From Dastarcus helophoroides (Eukaryota; Arthropoda; Insecta; Coleoptera; Bothrideridae): a stretch of 64,000 nt of DNA. The translations under genes were made by a program, and so were the position numbers. Of this stretch, positions 27,570 to 38,600 are shown one piece after another (the stretch's first letter is position 1; every line of letters begins with the position of its first letter). The notes under the pieces were generated by a model. The model searched no databases, was not told the origin of the DNA, and saw only the letters and a list, made by a program, of their open reading frames with translations. The stretch covers positions 14,500,369 through 14,564,368 of the forward strand of contig CM053329.1 of assembly GCA_028583605.1 (NCBI GenBank), in the 5' to 3' direction.

Positions 27570-28700
27570 GATATAATATGCAGTTTGTTTATTTAAATGG
27601 TCCAAAAGTAACAATTACAATTTTAGGAAAAAGTCCAAATTTAAAGGTGTCCAAATTAAAAAAAAAAAAACGCTCAAAATTGTCAAAACTTTGAAAATTC
27701 GAAATTATAAAAGTCGCAATTTTGAGTGACAATATTGAAAAAAGTCAACATTTTGGTATATTTAAAAAAATCGAAATTCTGACAAAAAATTCAAACGAAA
27801 TTTTGAAAAAAATTCGAAATTAAAACAAATACAAATATAAAAAATTGAAATTTGAAGGGGTCGAAATTTTGAATTTTTATTTTGAAGAAAAGGTATTTAA
27901 AAAAGTAAAAATAAAAAACCAAATTTTTTTATCTTGAAATTTTGGAAAAAATCAATATTTTGGATAAAGAATGAAAAATGTTGGGTTCTGGAGTTGAATT
28001 CTTGGAAAATGTGTCGAAATTTTAAGATTTAAATTATAGCAGCATCAGAATAAAAAAAATAAATTTTGGAAAGCTGAAATGTTAAAAATTTTGAAATTCT
28101 TAGCAAGTTGCAGTTTGAAAAAAATCGAAAGGACCAAGAGTCAAAAATTCATGAACTTAAATGTTTAAAAGAAATTTTGAAAAATTTAAAATTTTGATTA
28201 TTATGAAACTATTAGTGTTTATAAAAATCAAATTTGGATAAAGATGAAATATCAAAAATAAAGTCAAAATTTCAAAAAAGAAGTACAAAATTTTGAGTTT
28301 GTAATGAAACATTTATTCGAAGAAGAAAAAAGTGAATTAAAATCGAGTTTGGAACAACAACCATAAATTATGTATTTTTCTTTGAAAACTGTACGTAAAA
28401 TATCAAAATGATTACAATCGTAAAAAAGAGAAAAGAGTTCTTTGCAAAAATAAAGTGTTCAATTTTTACTAGAAATTTCTATTTTATTATACTCAGAATT
28501 TTAACTTTATACCTCCATTCTATATAAATAGAATGGAGAAATATTGAAGAACAATTCTAGAACATGTTAATATGAAATTCAAAATTTTGAGAAAAGTACA
28601 ACAAAAAAATAATACAAATTTAAACAAAAAATTTTGAAATTTATACTATAAATTTTGGGAAAAAACCAATTTAGAGAAAAAATTTTAAATTTGGGTAGGC
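27570..28700 (-). repeat. Degenerate satellite array, minus polarity
   Basis: A-rich decayed units (AAAGTCGAAATTTTGA type) without a clear higher-order period. Confidence 0.7.
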
Positions 28701-28985
28701 ACATACTAAGAATTTGTCTAAATTGGTAGTACATTTGTTTAAACTGACAGCAAATCTATTCAAATTAGAAACTAATTTGTTCACATTAGAAACAAATTCA
28801 TTCAAATTAATAACAAATTGGTTCGAATTAGAATAAGAGCTATTTAAATTAGAAACAAAATTATTGAAATTAAAAGCTCAAATTATAAGCAATTAAAAGC
28901 AAATTTGTTCAGAAGAAAAGGAAAATTATTCAGATCAGAAGGCAATTTGTTTAAATTAGCAGCATTAATATTTAAAATTGCATAT
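28700..28985 (+). repeat. About 28-bp tandem repeat (AATTTGTTCAAATTAGAAAC type)
   Basis: About nine diverged copies of a unit containing AAATTTGTTCAAATTAGAAAC-like sequence, unrelated to the AAATTTCGAC unit. TTTGCATATTT-type words follow near 29000-29045. Confidence 0.7.
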
Positions 28986-29208
28986 TTTGACACTTGTTAT
29001 GCATATTTGCAGCATTTTGCGTGCATATTTGCATGCATATTTCAAGTTTTTTATATTGCATATAATCCGGTCTCTAGTCATTACTCTTCAAGTTATTGAC
29101 CGTCGAATGGCTTGTTTCAAACATCGATAATTCAATAAAAAATTTGTAAACAAATCTTGGAGATCAGTCAAATTAAAGAAAATTAAATTATCTAAAATTA
29201 CCACAAGT

Positions 29209-29276
29209 TTTTTTTTTCATGGAATGGACTGGTCCTTGGTTGTCTTCAAAAATTGAAATACAGCGATTTGTATTTC
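29209..29276. mobile_element. Family B element, minimal inverted copy
   Basis: Only the outer ends of two arms remain: GGAATGGACTGGTCCTTGG, CAAAAATTGAAATACA, then ATTTGTATTTCAATT. A 13-bp duplication with one change, AATTACCACAAGT (29196-29208) and AATTACCACTAGT (29277-29289), brackets it. Confidence 0.75.
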
Positions 29277-29470
29277 AATTACCACTAGTGAAAAATATTA
29301 AAACAATTATTGAAGTCCAAGAAACCTTTTAAAGATAAAACAAAATTTGGAAAAATTTGTGCCCTATGGTTTTCTTATCATTAGTCAAAAACTTCTAAAA
29401 TTACAAAATCTGAATTCAAGATCTGAAAACTAGGATCTTGGAACTTTAATTTTTTTATTTTTCTCTATAA

Positions 29471-29595
29471 TTTTTTTTTTTTTGTGGAAAGGACTGGTCC
29501 TTGGTTATCTTCAAAAATTGAAATACACATCTTGTTGCCTGAAACATGTTTTTTTTAATCTTACTTGGTTTCAGGGGACAAAATTTGTATTTCAA
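29471..29595. mobile_element. Family B element, inverted copy without ribozyme core
   Basis: Left arm with GGACTGGTCCTTGGTTATC, centre lost, right arm with CTTGGTTTCAGGGGACAA. A perfect 11-bp duplication TTTCTCTATAA lies at 29460-29470 and 29596-29606. Confidence 0.82.
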
Positions 29596-29609
29596 TTTCT
29601 CTATAACTG

Positions 29610-30950
29610 TCTTCGATCTATATACTTTTGCGAAACAACTAAAAATTGATTCTCGTGCATAGGGTAGTTGATTAGAGAAGTATATTTGTCAATTTTGAAA
29701 TCCATTTGAACTGAAATAAAGCTGTTAGCGTGCTTTTGATGATTGATACTTTAAAACCGTTCGTCTGCCTACTCAATATAAACAAACTATTAATCTTTGA
29801 CAAAGCAAATTATCGCGTGTTACACATGACAGATCACAATATTATTAACTACGCTGCGTTATAGTTGGTTATACTGACGCAACTGAACTAAACATATTTA
29901 ATTAAAGGGAATTAATTTGTAGTTACACATAATATTAATTAGGTCTGGCTTAACTTGCAAATCCTCCAATTGCGAAGCTATGTTTTATATAATTACATAT
30001 AGGTAGCTAAACTCATTTTAAATTAAATTAATGAAAGGACAATTCCCCATAAATTTACTTCGTATAATTAAATTCATTTTTAACATAATCCCGCAGATAC
30101 GCAAAATGCACTGAATAAATTCTCAATTATCATGATTATAACTTGCTTCTTCCCTTTTTGGCGTAATTGCTCGATGTGATAAAAAAGATTTTAGCGCCTT
30201 TACAAAAACAAATGAAAAATTAAAAGGAAACCAGCACACCGTTAAATTGGATTAGGTTTATTATTTTGGAGTGAATTTAACGTCCTCAGGGGTTTCGATG
30301 TAGTTGGCCACATTTCTATCAACCTGCTACGTCTAATTAATCGAATTAAAAAGTTTCCTCTCGCATTCATAAATCCAAGTCCAACATTAGCGACTCCTCC
30401 CTTATCTCCGATATTCGCGAAATAAAAATATATACACTCGTACGCCGATTTAATAGTCTAACAAATTGAATTTTTGTTTGTTGTTCTCCTCCGAAATGAA
30501 TGGCTATATTCCATCGCCGTCATGTACGAAATTTTCCCCTGGAAATCTCGGTGACTTAGATTAATATGTCCCAGGTTTGGGAGCGCTAACAAAAGCGGGA
30601 AAATGTTTACCTTTCACAATACTTTAGAGGCTGTCTGGGGGAAATTTTCGGCGGTTCTCAAAAATAAAAAGCTTCGAATTTTAATCATCATCACAATGCA
30701 GCCCGTCTAGAAAATATGTCTTTTCTGGTTGGTTTTACGAATATACTATCAAACAAATAAAAATTAAAACTCCTGAAAATCCTAAGTAAAACTTGAACAG
30801 AAAAATCTTGATTAAATGTCAACGAAGTATATTTGTCCAAAGCTTTTTTGATTAATTTTTTGTTTAACAACTGTTCCGATAGTCAGATTTTGAGAGAATG
30901 GCGTGATGGATATAGGGATGCAAACGATAGTTCGATATTTTGAAATAATC
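29610..30950. other. Unique sequence, no gene recognised
   Basis: Balanced, non-repetitive DNA rich in TTAATTAA-type words. No frame longer than about 60 codons and no recognisable RNA or transposon end, apart from a TAGGGATGCAAACG word near 30914 that resembles a hAT start. Confidence 0.5.
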
Positions 30951-30954
30951 AATA

Positions 30955-31058
30955 CAAAGATGATAGCTTGGCTGTCGAAACGCGTTAGAGCAACTTTTGT
31001 TGTGTTTTTTAATATTTCTCGCTCTCAGGGGACAAGATTTGTGTTTCAATTTTTGTTG
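30955..31058 (+). mobile_element. Family B single arm, 5' and 3' truncated
   Basis: Starts within the ribozyme-like core (AAGATGATAGCTTGGCTGTC, then GAAACGCG) and continues through GTTGTGTTTTTTAATA to CAGGGGACAAGATTTG. The 5' CTG of the core and the outer GGACCAGTCC end are missing. No duplication was found. Confidence 0.75.
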
Positions 31059-31074
31059 TTTAAAAAATAAAAAA

Positions 31075-31200
31075 ATATCAAAAGTTCGACAAAAGCACTA
31101 ATTCTCAGAGAAGTGTCAAAGTTTTGAGGAAACTCCTGACATTTAGAAGAAGTCGAAATTTCAAAAAACAATTGACAATTTGAGAAAAAGCTTGAATTTT
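31075..31200 (-). repeat. Small patch of minus-polarity satellite
   Basis: A few decayed GAAGTCGAAATTTC-type units lie just before the LTR-like repeat. Confidence 0.5.
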
Positions 31201-31206
31201 GAATAT

Positions 31207-31566
31207 TGTAACAAAATGTAGTTATACAATTTGTATTAGTGGGATTTCTCTAGGAAAATTTGATAATGGGAAGCGGCGGCGATAATGAATCATACGGCAG
31301 ATAAACGCTCTAGATGTTTCCGTAAGCGATAAGCCTTATCTGCACGGATTCCCTTCTAGAAAACCGGAAGCCTATGAATACACTGTCGTCTTTTAGTTGG
31401 TTAATCAAACAGTAAGTTAGCTGGGTAGTCAGCAGCGAGTTGGTTAGTGAGTTAATTAGTCAGTTGGTCAGTTAACTGATTATAACAGTACTGTTCCGAA
31501 ATCAGTTTGGAAATAAAATGGTTACACTCCACGAAGTTTTAATTTTCAAACTAATAACACGCAACA
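31207..31566 (+). mobile_element. Solo-LTR-like repeat, copy 1
   Basis: About 360 bp starting TGTAACAAAATGTAG and ending AACACGCAACA, closely related to copies at 40487-41036 and 49248-51730 (interrupted). The shared order is GCGATAATGAATCA, GATAAGCGCTCTAG, TTCTAGAA.CCGG, a TATA-like box before CTGTCGTC, a GTTAGT-rich stretch, then TGTTCCGAAA and an AATAAA signal (GGAAATAAAATGG). The TATA box and polyadenylation signal in that order fit a retroviral-type LTR. No internal retrotransposon region adjoins it. Confidence 0.7.
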
Positions 31567-32247
31567 ATTAAGGAAAACTGCAGTTAAGGAACCGGTAATT
31601 AACAGTTAAGAAAAAAACCAACTTAGGATAAAAGAAAAAAATTTGACAAAATAAGCCTCCAGTCTAAATATACCACATTTTCATTTGATTAGAATGATTA
31701 AATGATTCAAAAGGCAGCAAGTCCCATCATTGCTACTCTCGTAGAACTACCACCCCCCTGCGTGTTTTGATGAAAATTGCTTCTCAGGAAAAATACCTCA
31801 TACGTCCCTTTCTTACGATCATTTGTCCACGCAATAATTAATGTTGAAATAACTTTTATCTGGTGAAGCAAAAGCGCGATACAAAGTGGAAAACTTATTA
31901 ACTCCGCCGTTGCTTTGTCTGCTGAAATGTATCAATTTCGATTTTTAACTTTATAGCAGGGAGAGGCCCCCGAGGGCGATTTCTTATCACCGAGTAATAG
32001 CTTCGATCCTAGCGTCACAATTCGTCATTAACGCCGCGCCAGATATCGTTATCTTATTTCTTCGGGATAGCATTTATTACGATCGGATATTCGACTTACA
32101 CTCTATTTCTATTGAGTTTGTAACAAGGAACTTTCATCTTTTCTCCAGTTTATACTTCCTGGAAATATCCTGTTGAGGATAGTTCAGAAGAATTTAATTA
32201 AAAACACTTCGGGGATCAATATCGTTGGTTTTGTTGCCCGTATCAGT
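31567..32247. other. Unique sequence, no gene recognised
   Basis: Ordinary balanced DNA without coding or repeat signals that I can identify. Confidence 0.5.
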
Positions 32248-32259
32248 TATAAATATAGT

Positions 32260-32427
32260 TGAAATATAAATCTTGTCCCCTGAAACCAAGAAGATGACAG
32301 CTTGGCTATCGAAACGCGTTAGAGCAACCTTTGTTGTGTTTTGTAATCTTTCTTGGTTTTAAAGGACAAGATTTGTATTTGAATTTTTGAAGATAACCAA
32401 GGACCAGTCCATTTGACCAAAAAAATA
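32260..32427 (+). mobile_element. Family B element with rearranged left arm
   Basis: A short left-arm piece (CTTGTCCCCTGAAACCAAG) joins directly to a right arm with a truncated ribozyme-like core (AGATGACAGC...GCTATCGAAACGCG) and the full tail to GGACCAGTCC. It is flanked by TATAAATATAGT (32248-32259) and TATAAATGTAGT (32428-32439), a 12-bp duplication with one change. Confidence 0.82.
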
Positions 32428-32439
32428 TATAAATGTAGT

Positions 32440-33290
32440 GGTTCGCGTTACCAATTCGATAATTAAATATATCGTGAATTTTTAACACTTTTAACACTAC
32501 TAGCCGGGTACCCGATGAAATTACATTTCAGGAACCATTAGAGTTTCCTTAAACATTAAGGAGTTAATTTTTGGGTAACTTGTAACTCCTTTTCATCTCG
32601 TGTGTTTTAAATCATTTTCTTTCCCTACTTTGATACATCAAAACCCTTGAATTTGTCAAATTGTGGTTAAAACGACGTTATGTATTATGAAAGTTTTGTT
32701 TTGCAGCAGAATTAATACTCTGAGTTTTCCAATTTTACTACCGCATGGCCGCACGGATAAGAAATGCGATAAGCAAAGTAAATATCACCGCGCCGTGGCC
32801 AGAATATATCATACAGTCAAAGTGATGAGTTAACGCCATATACTTTCAGTACTTTTAGTAACGCCCTATACTTCAGTATATGTCATATACTTTTAGTATA
32901 TGGCGTTAACTCATCAAGTGCAGGCAACTTTAAATCAAATGGTGCGTATTATTTATTGACTACCTACTTTAGGGTTTTAATGCCCATTTTTGGGCCCTTA
33001 GAAGCTGAATTTTGAAAAACCTTTTCTTAGCGCTCATCTACGTCATACGTTACGTTCGTGTGCAAAATTTCATTCTTGTAGAGTCACCCGTTTAGGCTGT
33101 GCGTTGTCTGCCAGTCAAGGTTAAAGTTTTCTTAAACAAACTTAGGAACAATTAGCTCTTAATTAGACGTGACCTAGGAATTGTGTAGGTCACGAATTTC
33201 AGAGTATTCGACTTTTAGAAAAGTCGTAAACAGATTCCTACATATAAGTCATTAAATTCAGACTCAATCTTCACTAATAAGTTCTTAGAA
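32440..33290. other. Unique sequence with a small hairpin
   Basis: Mostly unique DNA. A 100-bp hairpin lies at 32824-32923, and a short shared motif (GTTTAGGCTGTGCGTTGTCT) at about 33089 recurs inverted near 63100. No gene recognised. Confidence 0.5.
32824..32923. repeat. Short palindromic MITE-like repeat
   Basis: GATGAGTTAACGCCATATAC is mirrored by TATATGGCGTTAACTCATC with a central stretch that repeats ATACTTTTAGTA-type words. The 20-bp arms are nearly perfect. No convincing target duplication. Confidence 0.7.
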
Positions 33291-33294
33291 CTAA

Positions 33295-33625
33295 ATTCTA
33301 GTGCACAAACCAATAGAACTGAACATTTATACTAAGTGACGATATTTAATAAGATCGAAACCAGCTTTTTGTTTTCAAACTCTGAATCCAGTGTTGAATT
33401 TAGGTATAAGCAATACAAGTTAGAGTTTAGGGCGCCCATCGTCCTGGGGAAGCAGCAAATAGGAAGAAGTTTTTTTCCTTAGTCGTCGATAACATTTTTA
33501 AACTTTGCTCGCAACACTGGCCCCATATTTCAAATAGCTTAGGCCTCATCAAGCCCAGTCTGATTTTGATAAATGTTTGAATCTATTAGTCTCCGTCAAA
33601 ACAGTCAAATCCTCCTATAGAGAAT
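33295..33625. mobile_element. Decayed and rearranged family A remnants
   Basis: The pieces match family A in mixed orientation: GTGCACAAACCAATAGAACT (minus sense), a decayed ribozyme core (GTGACGAT...AAGATCGAAACC, plus sense, about 33341-33371) and GATAAATGTTTGAATCTATT (plus sense, about 33577). The core has lost the CTGA start. This is an old copy with the same inverted habit as the young ones. Confidence 0.6.
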
Positions 33626-33807
33626 TCCTAAATCCTACAAAAAGCTCGTTATAGAGAGGTTTTCGTTATAGGGAAGTATCCTTTAAAAATACATAAATCA
33701 TATGTGAAAGTTAACATGCTTGCAGACATTCGAAACTTGCTGGTGATGCTCTTTTATTTTAGCCCTGAATATAAACATATATAAGCCTGTATTATATAAG
33801 GTGCAAA

Positions 33808-34177
33808 CCAAAAGCTTGGAATAGTACAGATGGGAAAAGACCTAAATGGTGGGATAAGACGGTAAAACAACAAATCTTTGAAGAAGATTTTGGTAAAGGT
33901 GTTTTTTTTTCTCCTAGAGGCTCCAAACGAAGCTATTGGAATAGTACAGATGGAAAAAACCTGAATGGTTAGATGAGAGGATCAAACGACGAATTAAAAA
34001 AAAAACGACTTTACCAAAAACTTCTCCAAAGATTTGTCGTTTGACCATTTCATTCCAACATTCAGGTTTTTTTTCCATCTGTACTATTTCAATAGCTTCG
34101 TTTGGAGACTCTAGGAGAAAAGCTAACAATTTTACCAAAAGCTTCTTCAAAGGAACGGTGCTGGGAAAAGAGAACAA
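33808..34177. pseudogene. Rearranged repeat, possible LINE linker fragments
   Basis: An imperfect inverted repeat (GAAGCTATTGGAATAGTACA at about 33931 mirrored near 34100) follows a related direct copy (GGAATAGTACAGATGGGAAA at 33819). Translated pieces such as KRPKWWDKTVKQQI (plus) and KPECWNEMVKRQI (minus) resemble the W-W-NEEV linker between endonuclease and reverse transcriptase in some LINEs. The resemblance is short and the call is tentative. Confidence 0.35.
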
Positions 34178-34199
34178 TACAGAAGAACAAATAGTCAGG

Positions 34200-34735
34200 C
34201 TAAAGAAAAGTTATTAAGAAAAAGAACCAATCTTGGGACAAAAACTATGTCTTTAAATAGAGCACTTTACAGAGGCATTTTTTGCACACAAGTGCAGGTT
34301 ATAGAAGACAATTTAAAGATAAATTTTAGAAAAGAAATATCTTTCGAGTAATTTTATCATCTTATCCACACATCTGTTTTTATTTTAAAATTAGATTAAG
34401 AAAAATTGGCAACATGGTGCAATTGTCCTGCGTTACAATAAGAGGCAAAACCTAAATGGGACTGGGTGGTTATAAAAGTAATTGTTGTTACATTATTTTT
34501 TTTGAAAATGTATGCTTAATACTTCTTATTGTTATTATGATGGTTCAAATTTCTATTTTATTGATTATAGAATTTTCTGATCAAAGTTTGGAAAACCCAT
34601 AAAAAAGGATAAATAAATATAACACTTTCTGAAAATAGGTCCAAATCATGTATAACAAAGACGAAAAACAAGCAAAATTGTAATCCAAGAAACACCCACA
34701 TGAAAAACGCCGAGAAAAGTGAAAAGGTAGGATCA
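34200..34735. other. Unique AT-rich sequence
   Basis: No gene or repeat recognised. The minus-strand frames here are hydrophobic read-throughs without a motif. Confidence 0.45.
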
Positions 34736-34737
34736 TG

Positions 34738-34842
34738 GAAAATTGGAATATAAAACTTGTCCCTTGAAACCAAGAAAGATTAAAAAACACAACAAAGGTT
34801 TTGAAGATAACCAAGGACCAGTACGTTCCACTAAAAAAATAT
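34738..34842. mobile_element. Family B element, deleted inverted copy
   Basis: Left-arm segment (AACTTGTCCCTTGAAACCAAG to AACACAACAAAGG) joined directly to a right-arm end (TTTTGAAGATAACCAAGGAC). The ribozyme-like centre is lost. The flanks TAGGATCATGGA and TAGGATTATAGG match at 9 of 12 positions, a possible old duplication. Confidence 0.72.
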
Positions 34843-34874
34843 AGGATTATAGGATTTTACTTTATAACCAGTCT

Positions 34875-35265
34875 CTAATTATAACATATGGTAGAGAAAT
34901 ATGGGATCTGAATAAAGCTAATAGAAAAAAAATGCTGACCATGGAGATGGACCTCTTAAGGAGAAGCAGTCGAACATCAGACCTCGAAAGGATAAGAAAT
35001 GTGGAAATTAAAAAGCAATATGAACATAAAGAAAACACAATTAACTTGGTTGGGATATACATAAAGAATGAACGAAACAAGGTGGCCAAGAAAAGTGTTA
35101 GAGTGGATACCTCCAAAGAAAAGGAAAAGAGGAAGACCAAGAAGGAGCTGGCGAGATAATGTCAACAAAACTATGGGAGCAAGAAATTTAGGGGAAGATA
35201 TGTGTCACGACAGTTCGTTACATAAAGGAATTTGGTATATGGGGGTTAGCTATAAAGAGGTTTGA
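34875..35265 (+). pseudogene. LINE reverse transcriptase C-terminal remnant (WYGHV/RRGRP type)
   Basis: Frame 1 reads YGREIWDLNKANRKKMLTME then MDLLRRSSRTSDLERIRNVE. Near 35065 the reading moves to the frame with MNETRWPRKVLEWIPPKKRK, RGRPRRSWRDNVNKTM and ARNLGED. This order (YGxExW, EMDxLRRS, ERIRNxEI, the RWPRKVLEWIPP basic tail, GRPRRSW) is the C-terminal end of the insect endonuclease-reverse transcriptase LINE group. One frameshift separates the halves. The last codons stop at 35263-35265, next to a family B insertion, so B landed in the LINE 3' end. Catalytic domains are absent. Confidence 0.8.
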
Positions 35266-35268
35266 CTA

Positions 35269-35470
35269 AAAAATTGAAATATGAAACTTGTCCCCTGAAA
35301 CCAAGAAAAATTAAAAAACACAACAAAGGTTGCTCTAACGCGTTTTGACAGCCAAGCTATCATCTTCAGAGAGATACTTTGTTGTGGTTTTTAATCTTTC
35401 TTTGTTTCAGGGGACAAGTTTTATATTTTAATTTTTGAAGATAACCAAGGACCAGTCCGTTCCACCAAAA
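35269..35470. mobile_element. Family B element, near-complete inverted copy
   Basis: The left arm carries the hammerhead-like core on the minus strand, with GAAA changed to AAAA. The right arm starts at TTGTTGTG without a core and ends in GGACCAGTCCGTTCCACC. A perfect 11-bp duplication, AGGTTTGACTA, lies at 35258-35268 and 35471-35481. Confidence 0.88.
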
Positions 35471-35502
35471 AGGTTTGACTACTTAAATAAGTACATGACC
35501 TA

Positions 35503-35634
35503 GTCTTCTGGAGCTTTCCCAGATAGCAACCACTTTGCTAAGCGTTTGTGACTCAACTTTAGTTTGGCTACTTATGAACCACTACACACTTTTAGAGGGT
35601 TGCATACTGCAGTTTAGGTTGCATTCTATTTGCA
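35503..35634 (+). mobile_element. Decayed family A 3' part
   Basis: TCTTCTGGAGCTTTCCCAGA, GGCTACTTATGAACCACTA and TTTAGGTTGCATTCTATTTG follow the family A order and end in TTTGCA. It is clearly older than the 43-60 kb copies. It lies 22 bp after a family B copy. Confidence 0.65.
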
Positions 35635-35648
35635 AACCTCTTAGGACG

Positions 35649-38600
35649 GGGCACGAGTCGCATTTGGTTCTTTTAAAAGACAATTGTGGATCTTTAGATT
35701 CCCCTAAATAAATAAATAAATGGTAGAGTGGAAAGACACACAGAAAATGAGTACTCATTAAACAAGTGACCTACAGAAGTTGAAATTTCCAAAAACACTT
35801 TTGCAGGAATTTTTAGGTTTTGCTTATATTTTGACAAAAAAGTTTCAAGAAGTATTTTTCCGAAAGTTTTGATTGATTTGTATTAGCATTTTTAAAAAAC
35901 ACATGAAATTTGAAATTTCTTGAAAAAGACCAGTTGAGGAGTCGAAGAGTACTAAAAAATATTTATCTCATGATTTTTACCTTTTTATTTGCAAATTTTC
36001 TACAGCCTTGAACTTTCGTAGAAAAAAAGTTAGAAAGAAATACCTAAATTTACACAAACAGCAAATATCAAAGTTCGAAATAAAGCTGAAATTTTCAGAA
36101 AAAGCCTAATTTTGAGCAAAAGGAAGAGATTTCGAAAAAATTGAGAAAAGAGAGAGACTTCGAAAAAATTAAGGAAGGGAAAGCAATTTAGAAAAGAATT
36201 AAAAAAGAAAGAGATTTCGAAAAAAATGAATATATCAAAGGTTTTTAAAAAAAGGTAAACTTTTAGACAAAGAACGTCGAATTTTGACAACAGATTGAAA
36301 CCTAGAACAAATTAAAAACCTGAAATCTTTAGAAAAATCGGAATTTTTTGGAAAATTGTAATATATCAAAAAGAAAAGTTGTAAAAATCAACTGGAAGCT
36401 TAAAAAAATTGTCGAACTTGAATAAAGTCGAAGTTTTCCCAACAAGAAGAAAGTCAAGTTTTAGGAAAAAATTCAAGAAAAAAGCCAAAATTTTAAGAAG
36501 CTTGAAATGTCGACAAAAAAATTGCAAATTTTCAAAGAAATTTCGCGAACAAGACGATTTAAAAAATCTAAATTTTCTGATAAATTCAAATTTTGAAAAA
36601 AATTTTCATAGAAGAAGAAAATAACAAAAGTGCGATTTTCCAAAGAAAGTTAAATTTTGAGAATAAATTGAAATTTTGAGAACAAGGCGAAAACGCCAAA
36701 TTTTCAGATAAATCCATTTTTGAGAAAATTGGTAAAATAATTTCGAAACAAAAGAAAATGTCGATAAAACTTCAAGTTTCGATAATAGTATTAAATTTTT
36801 AAAAAAGGTCAAAATTTGTCAGAAAAAGTCAAATTTAAAAAAAATCAAATTATGAAATTTGAAAATAGATTAATTTCGTTTAAAATAAAAGTTGAAATTT
36901 CCAGAAAAAGTTTAATTTGAAAAAAAGAGATTTCGAAAAAAATGAATTCGTCAAAAGTTCTCAAAAGAAGCAAAATTTTAGAAAAAGATTTTGAATTTTG
37001 ACAATAGATTGAAATTCGCAGAACAAATTCAAAAACCTGCAATCTTTAGACCAATTTAAATTTTGCGAAATTTTCTTAAATTTCGAAAAGAGAATTTGTA
37101 AAAAATTTAAAGCGCTCAAAAAATTGTCGAACTTTTTCAGAAGTCCAAGTTTTCAGAGAACAAGAAAACAAAAAAATTGCAATTTTCCAAAGAAAGATAA
37201 ATTTTGAGAATAAATTGAAACATCGAGAACAAGGCGAATTAAAAAAACGCCAAATTTTCAGATAAATCGAATTTTAAGAAAATTGGTAAAATGATTTCGA
37301 AAGAAAAGAAAATGTCGATAAAACTTTAAGTTTCGAGCATTGTATTAAATTTAAAAAAAAAAGCCAAATAAAGTGAAATTAAAAAAAAAATCATATGAGA
37401 TTTGAAAGTAGATTAATTTCATTTGAAATAAATGTTGAAATATCCAGAAAACGCTTAATTTTGAAAAAAAGATATTTCGACAAATAGAATTCGTCAAAAG
37501 TTCTCTCAAAAAAAGCAAAATTTTAGTAAAAGATTTCGAATTTGTACAATAGATTGAAATTTGCAGAACAAATTTAAAAACCTGAAATGTTTAGACAAAT
37601 TTAAATTTTGTGAAATATTCTGAAATTTTGAAAAGAGAAATTGAAAAAAATGTAAAGCTTACAAAAAATTGTCGAACTTTTTCAGAAGTCAAAGTTTTCA
37701 GAGAACAAGAAAATAACAAAATTGCAATTTTTCAGAGAAAGTTAAATTTTCAGAATAAATTGAAATTTCGAGAAAGGCGAATTAAAAAAAAAACGCCAAA
37801 TTTTTAAATAAATCGAATTTTGAAACAATTGGTAAAATAATTTCGAAAGAAAAGAAAATGTCGATAAAATTTCCGGTTTCAAGAAAAGTATTGAATTTTA
37901 AAAGAAGGTCAAATTCTCATGGAGAAAGTTCAATTTTAAAAAAAAAATCAAATTTTTTTAAAAATAGATGAATTTAGTTCGAAAAAAGTTGCAAATTTCA
38001 AAATAAAAAGAGTTTTGAAAAGAGATTTTGAAAAAAATAATTTTGTCAAAAGTTCTCAAAACTGATAAAATTAAAAGAAAAAACGTCGAATTTCGACAAT
38101 AGATTGAAAACCAGAACAAATTTGAAACCTGAAATTCTTAGATGAATTTAAATGTTGTAAAAAATTGTAAAATTTCGAAAAAAGAAATTCTAAAAAATTG
38201 AAAACTTAGAAAGAATCGTCGAACTTTTAAAAAGCTGAAGTTTTCCAGAGAAGAAAAAAATAAAAAATTTGCATTTTTCCAGAGAAAGTTAAATTTTGAG
38301 AATAAATTTGTAATTTCGAGAATCCAGACGAATTAAAAAAACCTCCAAATGTTCAGATAAATTCGAATTATGATAGAATTGGTAAAAATAATTTTAAAAG
38401 AAAAGACAATATTCCAGTTTCAAGAAAAATGTTCAACTTTAAAGAAAGGTCAAATTTAAAAAAAAAATCAAATTTTGAGACCAAGTCAAACATTTTGAAA
38501 ATTGACCAATTTCGTCGAAATAATCGCAGCTCACAGAAACAATAAAATGTCGAATTTGGAAAGCCGAAATGTTGAAAAAAACCAAATTTTGCGAAACAGG

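Noticed and set aside
33330..33385. Fifth active hammerhead ribozyme
   Set aside because: The CTGA start of the core is lost and stem II is disrupted, so it is only a decayed copy.
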